Source: Halomarinibacterium sedimenti (lineage in GTDB: Bacteria > Bacteroidota > Bacteroidia > Flavobacteriales > Flavobacteriaceae). From it: DNA of 40,631 bases. Where the stretch lies: contig NZ_JAHWDP010000008.1 in the NCBI RefSeq assembly GCF_019312585.1, positions 35,558 through 76,188 of the forward strand, read 5' to 3'. The translations under genes and the position numbers were made by a program. Positions 16,347 to 25,189 of the stretch are shown piece by piece. How positions within the stretch are numbered: the stretch's first letter is position 1; each line of letters opens with the position of its first letter. Below the pieces are notes generated by a model, which was not told where the DNA came from, made no database searches, and saw nothing but the letters and a program-made list of their open reading frames with translations.

Positions 16347-17171
16347 TTAAACCGCAACAGCACCTTTAATATGTGGGTGCGGATTATAATCTAACAATGT
16401 AAAGTCATCAAATTTGAAGCCAAATATATCTTTTACTTCTGGATTTAGCAACATTTTTGGTAGCGGCCTTATATCACGCGACAGTTGGAGCTCTAATTGT
16501 TCAAAATGATTGCTATAAATATGCGCATCACCGAAGGTATGAATGAAATCTCCGGGCTTATATCCACAAACCTGTGCCATCATCATGGTAAATAACGCAT
16601 AGGAAGCTATATTAAAAGGTACGCCCAAGAAAATATCAGCGCTGCGTTGGTATAACTGGCACGATAATTTGCCTTCCGCTACATAAAACTGAAAGAAGGC
16701 ATGACAAGGAGGTAAGGCTGCTTTTCCATTGGCTACATTTTCTGAAAATGATTTTGAAGTATCTGGCAACACAGATGGATTCCAAGCGCTTACTAACATT
16801 CTTCGGCTATTGGGATTGGTTTTTAGGGTTTCAATTATTTCAGAAATTTGATCTATTTCTTCACTATTCCAGTTGCGCCATTGATGTCCGTATACGGGAC
16901 CTAAATTTCCGTTTTCATCGGCCCATTCATTCCAAATTCGCACGCCATTTTCCTGAAGATACTTAATGTTGGTATCTCCATTTAAAAACCACAACAATTC
17001 GTATATAATAGATTTTAAATGCAGTTTTTTTGTGGTCACCATAGGAAAACCTTCGCTAAGGTCGAACCGCATTTGGTATCCAAAAACACTTTTAGTTCCC
17101 GTGCCTGTACGGTCTTGTTTTACTGCGCCGTTCTCCAAAACGTGCTTCACTAAATCGTGGTACTGCTTCAT
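16347..17171 (-). CDS. thyA: Thymidylate synthase
   Basis: This 274-residue enzyme methylates dUMP to dTMP using methylene-tetrahydrofolate. DRTGTGT near 20, the [19 protein letters not shown] segment, nucleophile Cys156 in [28 protein letters not shown] and the C-terminal [10 protein letters not shown] are all present. Between WNPSVLPD and ALPPC there is a ~13-residue insertion relative to the E. coli enzyme, as in many Bacteroidetes. It heads the run thyA - two TonB-C-domain proteins. folA lies farther down on the same strand, so folate/thymidylate genes are near each other but not contiguous. Confidence 0.97.
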   Translation of the reverse strand: MKQYHDLVKHVLENGAVKQDRTGTGTKSVFGYQMRFDLSEGFPMVTTKKLHLKSIIYELLWFLNGDTNIKYLQENGVRIWNEWADENGNLGPVYGHQWRNWNSEEIDQISEIIETLKTNPNSRRMLVSAWNPSVLPDTSKSFSENVANGKAALPPCHAFFQFYVAEGKLSCQLYQRSADIFLGVPFNIASYALFTMMMAQVCGYKPGDFIHTFGDAHIYSNHFEQLELQLSRDIRPLPKMLLNPEVKDIFGFKFDDFTLLDYNPHPHIKGAVAV

Positions 17172-17254
17172 AATTCAATAAAATGATTTGCGGTAAATGT
17201 AAAAAAGATAACGCCTTTTTGAAAGCGTAAGTATGTTTCAATTATGAATAGTTA

Positions 17255-18976
17255 TTAACCAATAATCATTCCAGCAATGGTTGCCGAAATTAACGAAGCA
17301 ATGGTTCCCCCAATAAGGGATTTCATTCCAAATTTAGAAAGTGTTTTGCGTTGCCCTGGAGCCAACGACCCAATACCCCCAATCTGGATACCAATAGAGG
17401 CGAAGTTGGCAAACCCACAAAGCATATAGGTAGCCATAATGATAGACTTTTCGTAGGTTAAATGGACTGCACTTGCGGTGTTTTTTAATTCTGCCAATTG
17501 TATGTATCCCACAAATTCACTCGCGGCCAATTTTATACCTAATAATTGTCCCATCATCATCATATCTGCTTGATCGACACCAATAAGCCACATTAATGGA
17601 GCAAACACTGTCCCTAAAATGGCTTCTAATGAAAGTTCAGGATACGATGTATTAGCAACCATCCATTCATTGATATTGGTCATTTCTCCAATGCCACCAA
17701 TAACCCAATTCAGCATCGCTATAAAAGCAACAAATACCAGTAACATAGCACCCACGTTTACGGCCAATCGTAATCCTTCAGTAGTCCCATTTGCAATGGC
17801 ATCAAGGATGTTAGAACCAATTTTTTCTGAAGAGACTGTAACATCGGTATTAATAGCTTCGGTTTGAGGATATAATATTTTGGATATTACGATAGCACCT
17901 GGAGCCGCCATAACAGAAGCGGCAAGTAAATGTTTGGCAAAAACAAGTCGTAATACGGGATCATCACCGCCTAAAAACCCTATATAAGCGGCCAGCACAG
18001 CGCCAGCAACGGTTGCCATTCCACCAATCATAACCAAAAGCATTTCACTTTTGTTCATTCTTTCTAAATAGGCTTTAATGAGTAAAGGGGCTTCCGTTTG
18101 TCCTAAGAAAATATTTCCTGCCACACTTAAACTTTCGGCACCAGAGATTTTAAGCAATTTTGAGAGTAACCATCCAAATGCTTTTACAACCTTTTGGATA
18201 ATTCCTAAATAGAATAATACCGAGGTTAAAGCTGAAAAGAAAATGATTGTGGGTAATACCTGAAAGGCGAAAATAAAGCCAAAGGTGTCCATATCCACCA
18301 CCAATCCTTCGAATAAAAATTTACTCCCTGCTTGCGTAAACTCTAAGACTTTAACAAATACCTTTCCAACCCCTTCAAATATAGATTGAACGAACTTAAC
18401 TTTTAATACCCCAATAGCAATGACAAGTTGAAACGTTAATCCTATACCAACTGTTTTCCAGTTAATGGCTTTTCTGTTCGAACTGAATAAAAATGCAATA
18501 ATAAGGAGCGATATCATCCCCAAAATACCACGCCATAAACTATTAACTGAAAACCCTTGGGACGGAATAATCGCATCGGCTGTATCTGAATCTTCTTCTG
18601 TAGTTGTTGCTAATCCTTCTTTCGGAAGGCTTTTAAAAGCGTAGCTTATATTATTCTCTGAAAAAACTAAAGTGCTATCCGTTAATTGAGAAACTCTATA
18701 GCGCCGAATAGTATCACTGGGCAGGTTATAGAAAAGAACCAATAAATTATTCTGAAAAATATAATCTCCAGAGGCTTTTAAGTTGTCTTTTGCTTCCAGT
18801 GAATATTGAAATGTACCATCCTTAAATGTAAGTTTATCATTATTGGCGTTTACCTCAAACAATGGATTATTGTTTGAATCTTCTATCGAAGTAAATTGCC
18901 AATCTTTTTCTAAATCCTGTCCAAAACTGAAGCCTTGAAATACAATAAAAGCTATAAATAGAAAAAGTTGTTGCAT
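17255..18976 (-). CDS. CNT-family nucleoside transporter with N-terminal lipocalin-like domain
   Basis: This 573-residue inner-membrane protein has a signal peptide (to ~FSFGQ, residue 20). An extracytoplasmic beta-rich domain of ~110 residues (LEKDWQFTSIEDSNN to ISYAFKSLP) resembles small lipocalin-like domains. The concentrative nucleoside transporter (NupC/CNT) core spans ~150-573, with VAGNIFLGQTEAPLLIKAY, MATVAGAVLAAYIGF and the C-terminal GFANFASIGIQIGGIGSLAP. The core imports nucleosides with H+ or Na+. The N-terminal domain is absent from E. coli NupC and could bind or hand over substrate. It lies 3 bases downstream of bfn, so they are co-transcribed. The deoxynucleoside kinase at 27739 could use imported nucleosides. 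Confidence 0.91.
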   Translation of the reverse strand: MQQLFLFIAFIVFQGFSFGQDLEKDWQFTSIEDSNNNPLFEVNANNDKLTFKDGTFQYSLEAKDNLKASGDYIFQNNLLVLFYNLPSDTIRRYRVSQLTDSTLVFSENNISYAFKSLPKEGLATTTEEDSDTADAIIPSQGFSVNSLWRGILGMISLLIIAFLFSSNRKAINWKTVGIGLTFQLVIAIGVLKVKFVQSIFEGVGKVFVKVLEFTQAGSKFLFEGLVVDMDTFGFIFAFQVLPTIIFFSALTSVLFYLGIIQKVVKAFGWLLSKLLKISGAESLSVAGNIFLGQTEAPLLIKAYLERMNKSEMLLVMIGGMATVAGAVLAAYIGFLGGDDPVLRLVFAKHLLAASVMAAPGAIVISKILYPQTEAINTDVTVSSEKIGSNILDAIANGTTEGLRLAVNVGAMLLVFVAFIAMLNWVIGGIGEMTNINEWMVANTSYPELSLEAILGTVFAPLMWLIGVDQADMMMMGQLLGIKLAASEFVGYIQLAELKNTASAVHLTYEKSIIMATYMLCGFANFASIGIQIGGIGSLAPGQRKTLSKFGMKSLIGGTIASLISATIAGMIIG

Positions 18977-18979
18977 AGG

Positions 18980-19609
18980 TTATTTCTCTCTTTTAGATAT
19001 TTCGTCCCTTATGGCAGCAGCTTTTTCATAATCTTCATTATGTACAGCTTCATCGAGCATTTGATTAAGTTCTTTGGAGGTATACTTGCTGTAATTTTCA
19101 GAAACTATTTTTTGCGATTCTTTATCATCTCCAGTAAGCAGCTTTTCGATGACTACTTCTTCTTCTTCTTTGGTAATTTTTTCTTCTTTAGAAGCTGTTT
19201 TTAAATAGATCCCAGCCTTATCTAAAATTGCTTTATATGTAAAAATAGGTGCGTTAAACCGAAGCGCTAAAGCAATAGCATCACTGGTTCTAGCATCCAC
19301 AATTTCTTCTATTCCATCCCTTTCTGAAATAATACTTGAGTAAAACACGCCATCCACCAACTTATGTATAATCACTTGTTTTACAACAATTTGAAATCGA
19401 TCTGCAAAGTTTTTAAAAAGGTCGTGAGTGAGTGGGCGAGGGGGTTTAATTTCTTTTTCAAGCGCAATGGCGATTGATTGTGCTTCAAAAGCGCCAATGA
19501 CAATAGGGAGTTTTCGCTCCCCTTTTTCTTCACTTAATATAAGTGCATATGCGCCATTTTGGGTTTGGCTATATGAAATTCCTTTGATATTAAGTCTTAC
19601 TAAACTCAT
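18980..19609 (-). CDS. Bifunctional nuclease family protein (DUF151) with UVR motif
   Basis: This 209-residue protein has a DUF151/bifunctional-nuclease domain at ~1-145 (LILSEEKGERKLPIVIGAFE, ARTSDAIALALRFNAPIF) and a C-terminal UvrB/UvrC-like helical hairpin at ~173-208 (LNQMLDEAVHNEDYEKAAAI followed by RDEI). Plant members were reported to have DNase and RNase activity. In bacteria the role is uncertain, and the UVR motif suggests contact with another protein. It is 3 bases upstream of the nucleoside transporter gene; a nuclease and nucleoside uptake is a tempting but unproven link. Its start is only 10 bases after the etfA terminator. Confidence 0.88.
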   Translation of the reverse strand: MSLVRLNIKGISYSQTQNGAYALILSEEKGERKLPIVIGAFEAQSIAIALEKEIKPPRPLTHDLFKNFADRFQIVVKQVIIHKLVDGVFYSSIISERDGIEEIVDARTSDAIALALRFNAPIFTYKAILDKAGIYLKTASKEEKITKEEEEVVIEKLLTGDDKESQKIVSENYSKYTSKELNQMLDEAVHNEDYEKAAAIRDEISKREK

Positions 19610-19619
19610 TCTTTACATT

Positions 19620-19661
19620 AAAAAAAGCTGTTTAAAATGGGACTTACCTAATTTAAACAGC
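19620..19661 (-). terminator. Intrinsic terminator of etfB-etfA
   Basis: Read on the minus strand, GCTGTTTAAA (19661-19652) pairs perfectly with TTTAAACAGC (19636-19627) around a 15-base loop and is followed by seven T (19626-19620). Confidence 0.8.
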
Positions 19662-19690
19662 CCTTAATTAAAGTACAAATTAATAAAAAA

Positions 19691-20653
19691 TTATGCGTTT
19701 TGTGACTTAAACTCTTTTAATTTTTCAATGAGTTGTGGAACAATTTCAAAAGCATCTCCTACAATGCCGTAATCGGCTGCTTTAAAGAAGGGAGCTTCTG
19801 GGTCATTATTAATAACCACTTTCACTTTTGAAGAATTAATTCCAGCTAAATGCTGAATTGCTCCACTAATACCAATTGCGATGTATAAGTTTGATGCTAC
19901 TGGCTTTCCAGTTTGCCCTACGTGCTCACTGTGTGGTCTCCATCCCATATCACTCACTGGTTTCGAACAAGCAGTTGCAGCACCTAAAACACTGGCCAAC
20001 TCTTCTATCATTCCCCAGTTCTCAGGTCCTTTTAATCCTCTTCCTCCGGAAACAACTATCTCTGCATCAGCAATGGTAATTTTATCGGTGGCTTTATCTA
20101 CGGAAACTACTTCTACATTTCCAGATGAAATTTCTGGAGAAAATGCTTCAGTGGTAGCTGTGGTATTGTGTTCTTTTACTCCAAATGCATTTTTAGCAAG
20201 TCCAACAATTTTAGTGTCGGTTTTAATTTCAGTGTGTGAAAATGCTTTGTTGCTAAATACACTGTGTTTTACTTTAAACGGGCTGGCACTTTCTGGAAGT
20301 GAAACAACATTAGGAACATATCCTGCATCTAACTTTACAGCTAGAAGTGGCGCAATAAATTTACTGTTGATGCTAGACGTTAAAACAACTACTTGTGCAT
20401 TTTCTTTTTTTGCTGCTTCCGCTACAATACTGGCGTAGGCTTCAGCATTAAAATTCTTTAATGAATCATTGGATAGTTCTAATACTTTTGAAGCACCAAA
20501 CGCCCCCAATTCAGAAACATTTTCAGCATTAATAGCAACCGCTGTTACATTGGTTCCCAACATATCGGCGATGCCTTTTGCATAGGACACGGCTTCTTGA
20601 GCAATTTTTTTAAATTTTCCTCCGTCTGATTCTGTATATACGAGTACTGACAT
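19691..20653 (-). CDS. etfA: Electron transfer flavoprotein alpha subunit
   Basis: This 320-residue FAD-binding subunit of the ETF heterodimer accepts electrons from acyl-CoA dehydrogenases and passes them to ETF-quinone oxidoreductase. The C-terminal FAD domain shows VVSGGRGLKGPENWG, KPVSDMGWRPHSEHVGQTG and LYIAIGISGAIQH, followed by VVINNDPEAPFFKAADYGIV, all hallmark ETF-alpha motifs. The N-terminal half has the looser alpha/beta domain I. It lies 9 bases downstream of etfB and ends at a strong terminator. Confidence 0.96.
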   Translation of the reverse strand: MSVLVYTESDGGKFKKIAQEAVSYAKGIADMLGTNVTAVAINAENVSELGAFGASKVLELSNDSLKNFNAEAYASIVAEAAKKENAQVVVLTSSINSKFIAPLLAVKLDAGYVPNVVSLPESASPFKVKHSVFSNKAFSHTEIKTDTKIVGLAKNAFGVKEHNTTATTEAFSPEISSGNVEVVSVDKATDKITIADAEIVVSGGRGLKGPENWGMIEELASVLGAATACSKPVSDMGWRPHSEHVGQTGKPVASNLYIAIGISGAIQHLAGINSSKVKVVINNDPEAPFFKAADYGIVGDAFEIVPQLIEKLKEFKSQNA

Positions 20654-20662
20654 AATTTTCTT

Positions 20663-21403
20663 TTAGATAGCTTTTGCTTCGTTATGTAATAAATTTACAA
20701 GGTCTTCCACATTATCGACCAATTTCACAGCGCCTTTTGGAGCTGGCTTTTCAAATTGAATGGAGGCCGTTTCGTTAGAAATATCCACAGCTTCTTTTAC
20801 GTGAAGTGGCTTAGATCGTGCTTGCATAATGCCTCTCATATTCGGAATTCGCAAATCACTTTCTTCAACCAACCCCTTTTGCCCACCAATTACTAATGGA
20901 AGTGTCGTTTTTAACGTTTCTTTCCCTCCATCCATTTCTCGAACAGCAGTAGCGTTATTTCCTTCAACTTCAAGACCTATACAAGTATTAATAAAGTTAG
21001 CTCCTGTTAATTGTGCAATCATTCCAGGAACCATTCCGCCGTTATAATCGATAGACTCGCGCCCACCAATTACAAGGTCGTAACCACCTTCTTTAGCTAC
21101 ATTGGCCAGTTGTTTTGCCACAGAGTAGCCATCGGTTGCCACAGTATTTATTCGTATCGCTTCATCGGCTCCAATGGCTAAGGCTTTACGAAGAGTAGGC
21201 TCGGTTTCAGGTCCTCCAACGTTGGCTACATGAACAGTAGCACCTTGTTTTTCTTTAAACCACATAGCACGGGTAAGTCCAAACTCGTCGTTGGGATTGA
21301 TTACAAATTGAACACCATTGGTGTCGAATTTTGTGTCTCCCTCGGTAAAATTAATTTTGGAAGTTGTGTCTGGAACGTGGCTTATGCACACTAATATTTT
21401 CAT
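20663..21403 (-). CDS. etfB: Electron transfer flavoprotein beta subunit
   Basis: This 246-residue partner of EtfA starts MKILVCISHVPDT and contains VINPNDEFGLTRAMW, ALAIGADEAIRI, the DLVIGGRESIDYNGG segment and, near residue 190, RIPNMRGIMQARSKPL. These are typical of the ETF beta (FixA) family, which binds AMP and helps hold FAD. It is transcribed divergently from pdhB with 178 bases between starts. Together with etfA it forms a two-gene operon for fatty-acid and amino-acid oxidation. Confidence 0.96.
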   Translation of the reverse strand: MKILVCISHVPDTTSKINFTEGDTKFDTNGVQFVINPNDEFGLTRAMWFKEKQGATVHVANVGGPETEPTLRKALAIGADEAIRINTVATDGYSVAKQLANVAKEGGYDLVIGGRESIDYNGGMVPGMIAQLTGANFINTCIGLEVEGNNATAVREMDGGKETLKTTLPLVIGGQKGLVEESDLRIPNMRGIMQARSKPLHVKEAVDISNETASIQFEKPAPKGAVKLVDNVEDLVNLLHNEAKAI

Positions 21404-21512
21404 ATAAATAAGACTTTTTTGCTCGTTAAAATTGGGCTACGAAGATACAATAATCTATGTAATTTTCCTATGCGTGCATAATAAAATTTCAGAAATATTT
21501 TAAAAAGAGATA

Positions 21513-21539
21513 AGAACGTTCTAAATAATATTATTTTTG
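21513..21539 (+). promoter_or_regulatory. pdhB -7 element with adjacent palindrome
   Basis: TATTTTTG (21532-21539) fits TAnnTTTG and lies 42 bases before the pdhB ATG. In the place of the -33 element is the perfect 10-base palindrome AGAACGTTCT (21513-21522); no TTG is seen there. A regulator binding this palindrome could activate or block the promoter. Confidence 0.45.
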
Positions 21540-21581
21540 TGGTTCTGAAAAATTTTCAGAAGCATAAATTGAAATACTACC

Positions 21582-22562
21582 ATGAAGACAATACAATTTA
21601 GAGAAGCCGTTTGTGAAGCGATGACCGAAGAAATGCGTCGCGATGAATCTATATATTTAATGGGCGAAGAAGTAGCCGAATATAACGGTGCTTATAAGGC
21701 CAGTAAGGGAATGCTGGACGAGTTTGGTGCAAAACGAGTCATCGACACGCCCATTTCTGAACTTGGTTTTGCCGGTATTGCTGTAGGTTCTGCGATGAAT
21801 GGCAATCGCCCCATTGTAGAATTTATGACTTTTAACTTCTCTTTAGTTGGAATTGATCAAATTATAAATAATGCTGCAAAAATTCGGCAAATGAGTGGTG
21901 GACAGTTTAACTGCCCTATTGTTTTTCGAGGTCCAACAGCTTCTGCAGGTCAGTTAGCAGCAACACACTCACAAGCCTTTGAAAGCTGGTACGCCAACTG
22001 CCCAGGATTAAAAGTGGTGGTGCCTAGTAATCCAGCGGACGCTAAAGGATTGCTGAAAAGTGCTATTCGTGATGATGACCCAGTCATTTTTATGGAGAGT
22101 GAGCAAATGTATGGGGATAAAGGAGAGGTGCCCGAGGGTGAATACTTAATTCCGTTAGGCGTTGCAGAAATTAAGCGCGAGGGAAAAGATGTAACTATCG
22201 TATCCTTCGGAAAAATTATAAAGGAAGCCTATGCCGCTGCCGAAACACTTGCTAAAGAAGGAATAGAATGTGAAATTATTGATCTGCGTACCGTAAGACC
22301 TATGGACCATAAATCTATTTTGAATAGTGTTAAAAAAACAAACCGTTTGGTGATTCTTGAAGAAGCTTGGCCATTTGGTAATGTGGCTACTGAGATTACC
22401 TATCAAGTACAATCGCAAGCATTCGATTACCTTGATGCTCCCATTATAAAATTAAATACTGCAGATACTCCTGCACCCTATTCGCCAGTATTACTGGAAG
22501 AGTGGTTACCTAATCAAAATGATGTTGTTAAGGCTGTTAAAAAAGTGTTATATAAAGAATAA
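21582..22562 (+). CDS. pdhB: Pyruvate dehydrogenase E1 component, beta subunit
   Basis: This 326-residue subunit of the thiamine-diphosphate E1 enzyme oxidatively decarboxylates pyruvate to feed acetyl-CoA production. The motifs MGEEVAEYNGAYKASKGM, IDTPISELGFAGIAVGSA, EFMTFNFSLVGIDQI, RGPTASAGQLAATHSQ and PSNPADAKGLLKSAI are those of the E1-beta/transketolase pyrimidine domain, and EIIDLRTVRPMD is in the C-terminal domain. The alpha subunit, E2 and E3 are not in the window, so the complex genes are split in this genome. It is followed 56 bases later by the DUF5686 gene on the same strand. Confidence 0.95.
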   Translation: MKTIQFREAVCEAMTEEMRRDESIYLMGEEVAEYNGAYKASKGMLDEFGAKRVIDTPISELGFAGIAVGSAMNGNRPIVEFMTFNFSLVGIDQIINNAAKIRQMSGGQFNCPIVFRGPTASAGQLAATHSQAFESWYANCPGLKVVVPSNPADAKGLLKSAIRDDDPVIFMESEQMYGDKGEVPEGEYLIPLGVAEIKREGKDVTIVSFGKIIKEAYAAAETLAKEGIECEIIDLRTVRPMDHKSILNSVKKTNRLVILEEAWPFGNVATEITYQVQSQAFDYLDAPIIKLNTADTPAPYSPVLLEEWLPNQNDVVKAVKKVLYKE

Positions 22563-22618
22563 TTGCACTTTTTTATCAATTTTTTCGTTTCCAAATCAAT
22601 GAATCCCAAGCCTTTGCA

Positions 22619-25099
22619 ATGAAGCAAAACCTCCCCTTATTTCTTTTGTTTTTTACTTCAATTCTCTTTGCTCAAACAAAGGTGAGTGGTGTTGTGAAAG
22701 ATACTTTTGGAGAGCCTGTTGCCTTTGCCAATGTTATTTTCAAAGATTCAAACGAAGGAACTATTACCAACGAAAATGGAAGGTTCTATCTAGAGAGTGA
22801 TAGTACCCACGATGCTATTTGGGTTTCGTTTGTAGGTTATAAGCTGAATACTTTTCCGCTTTCTCAAAAAGTAAGTTATAATTTAGAAGTGGTTTTAGAA
22901 GAAGAAGTGGAGTCACTCGGGGAAGTGGTGGTATATTCTGGGAAAACATCAAAAAAAGATAACCCTGCTATTGTTATTCTTCGGAAAATTTGGGAAAACC
23001 GTAGACAAAACGGGGTTAAAAAATTTAAACAATACCAATACGATAAATACGAAAAACTCGAATTCGATTTAAATACAATTGATTCTTCACTTATTAAAAG
23101 TAGAATTTTTAAGGGAATGGAATTTGTTTGGGAACAAATAGACACTTCCAATATTACAGGGAATAGTTATTTGCCCATTTTTATTAATGAAGCCTATTCA
23201 AAAGTATATGGAGATAATCTTTTAAGGGAAGAAAAAGAGATTCTTGAAGGAAATAAGAATAGCGGATTTGAAAACAATCAAACCCTTATAGCTTTCATAA
23301 AAGATATGTACAAGGAGTACGATGTCTATGATAACTATTTAAAGTTTTTCGACAAAGCGTTTACTAGTCCACTTTCCAGAACTGGTGTGGATGTGTATAA
23401 CTATGTGTTGTTGGATAGTGCCTTTAGGGATAATAAATGGTGCTATAATATTGTGTATTACCCAAGGCGAAAAAATGAACTCACCTTTAAAGGGGATTTT
23501 TGGGTAAATGACAGTACGTGGGCAATCAAAGAAATTAATCTTAGAGCCAGTAAAAGTGCCAACCTGAACTGGGTGAGAGAGGTATATATTGAACAAGAAT
23601 TTGAAGTGCTAAACGATTCCATTTTTCTTATTACACGAGATTATTTTTTAAGCGATTTTAGTCTTCGTAAAAAAGAGAAAGCACAAGGAATTTATGGTAA
23701 AAGGACGACCCTTTTTGATCATTATGAATTTGATATTCCGAAGGATAAAAGCTTCTATAAAGAGCAAATAGATCCTTATAATGAAGATATCTATATGCGA
23801 CCTGATGAATTTTGGGAAGAGCGTCGAATGGAAAAATTGAGCAGGGATGAGAAGGGGGTATATAATATGTTGGATACCTTAAAAACCATCCCTCGATTTA
23901 AAAGTTTATATAATATAGGAGCAACATTGGCTTCGGGATATTATCAAGTGGGTAATATTGATGTGGGGCCTGTATTTTCAATTTTTGGTTTTAACGAAGC
24001 AGAAGGATTACGCATTCGTTTAGGAGGGCGTACGTATTTTAGTCAGAATGATCCTTGGCGAGTTGAGGTTTTTGGAGCGTATGGTTTTAAAGATCGAAGA
24101 TTTAAGCATGGCGTTTCTGCCAAATGGTTGCTTGATAGGAAATCACGCTTAACCATTTTTGGAGGTAACCGAAAAGATGTAGAGCAAACAGGGGCTAGTT
24201 TAACAAATAGTAATGATGTTTTAGGTAGAAATTTAGCTTCTTCTGCTCTTATTACGGTTGGGGCAAACGACAAACTTACCCGAGTTAATTTAACAGCGGC
24301 GGGATTATCGATAGATCCCGTAAAAAACCTGCAAATTCGATTAACTGGGACCTATAGAACGTTAGAATCGGCTACGGATACCTTCAGTTTAAAATATTTT
24401 GATGAAAACGGGGGCATTCAAAGTAAAATTTCACAACCCGAACTTGATTTAGGATTGTATTATTCGCCTAATAGGAAAACATCAGGCTATGGGGTAGAGC
24501 AAACCGTGATTAATGATGGGGATTTCCCCACATTTTATGTAGGATATACACAAGGGTTGAAAGATGTTTTAGGAGGTGATTTTAATTATTCACGTATACA
24601 AGGATTGTATTTTCAACCATGGAATATTGGAGGAATTGGTAGATTGTACACAACGGTTGAAGCTGGGAAGATATTTGATCCGGTACCTTTAGGATTGTTG
24701 AGTCCAATACCAGGAAACCAAACTTTATTTAGTATTTATAACTCTTTTACGAACCTTGATTTTTACGAGTTTGTAAGCGATACCTATTTAAGTATGCATA
24801 TGCAACATAATTTTGGCGGAAGATTATTTTCAAGAATTCCTTGGCTTCGGAAATTAAACTTACGTGAAATTGTAGGGGTTAGAGCCGCGTACGGTTCTCT
24901 TTCAGACGAAAATATTGCGCTCAATCAACCTAACGGATTGTTATTGCAAGCTCCTACCAAAGGCTACTGGGAATGGAGTGTAGGAGTAGGTAATATTTTT
25001 AAAATATTCCGAATCGATTTTAACTTTAGAGGCAATTATTTAGACAATCCAGATGTCCGAAGGTTTGGGGTGACAGGAGAATTTGGTTTTTCGTTTTAA
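22619..25099 (+). CDS. DUF5686 outer-membrane protein with carboxypeptidase-regulatory-like domain
   Basis: This 826-residue protein has a signal peptide (ILFAQ, residue ~19). A CarboxypepD_reg-like beta-sandwich spans ~20-105 (TKVSGVVKDTFGEPVAFANV). A long region of alternating aromatic/hydrophobic strands ends in GVTGEFGFSF, the terminal strand expected of an outer-membrane beta barrel. The whole matches the DUF5686 family, widespread in Bacteroidetes. There is no TonB plug domain as in SusC-type receptors, so transport is not established. It lies between pdhB and hppA, all on one strand. Function unknown. Confidence 0.85.
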   Translation: MKQNLPLFLLFFTSILFAQTKVSGVVKDTFGEPVAFANVIFKDSNEGTITNENGRFYLESDSTHDAIWVSFVGYKLNTFPLSQKVSYNLEVVLEEEVESLGEVVVYSGKTSKKDNPAIVILRKIWENRRQNGVKKFKQYQYDKYEKLEFDLNTIDSSLIKSRIFKGMEFVWEQIDTSNITGNSYLPIFINEAYSKVYGDNLLREEKEILEGNKNSGFENNQTLIAFIKDMYKEYDVYDNYLKFFDKAFTSPLSRTGVDVYNYVLLDSAFRDNKWCYNIVYYPRRKNELTFKGDFWVNDSTWAIKEINLRASKSANLNWVREVYIEQEFEVLNDSIFLITRDYFLSDFSLRKKEKAQGIYGKRTTLFDHYEFDIPKDKSFYKEQIDPYNEDIYMRPDEFWEERRMEKLSRDEKGVYNMLDTLKTIPRFKSLYNIGATLASGYYQVGNIDVGPVFSIFGFNEAEGLRIRLGGRTYFSQNDPWRVEVFGAYGFKDRRFKHGVSAKWLLDRKSRLTIFGGNRKDVEQTGASLTNSNDVLGRNLASSALITVGANDKLTRVNLTAAGLSIDPVKNLQIRLTGTYRTLESATDTFSLKYFDENGGIQSKISQPELDLGLYYSPNRKTSGYGVEQTVINDGDFPTFYVGYTQGLKDVLGGDFNYSRIQGLYFQPWNIGGIGRLYTTVEAGKIFDPVPLGLLSPIPGNQTLFSIYNSFTNLDFYEFVSDTYLSMHMQHNFGGRLFSRIPWLRKLNLREIVGVRAAYGSLSDENIALNQPNGLLLQAPTKGYWEWSVGVGNIFKIFRIDFNFRGNYLDNPDVRRFGVTGEFGFSF

Positions 25100-25140
25100 A
25101 TTCTTCTTAATTATTGATTTCCTATCCCAATCAATTTTAC

Positions 25141-25148
25141 TACTTTTG
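25141..25148 (+). promoter_or_regulatory. -7 promoter element of hppA
   Basis: TACTTTTG is an exact TAnnTTTG match 41 bases before the hppA start codon; a TTG lies at 25114-25116, a somewhat long 24-base spacing. Confidence 0.5.
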
Positions 25149-25189
25149 CACTCGCAATTTTGAAAACACTATTTACTAAATAATCAACT

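Noticed and set aside
19881-20438. Long plus-strand open frame opposite etfA
   Set aside because: etfA has clear family motifs on the other strand; the frame is a shadow with no recognisable protein features.
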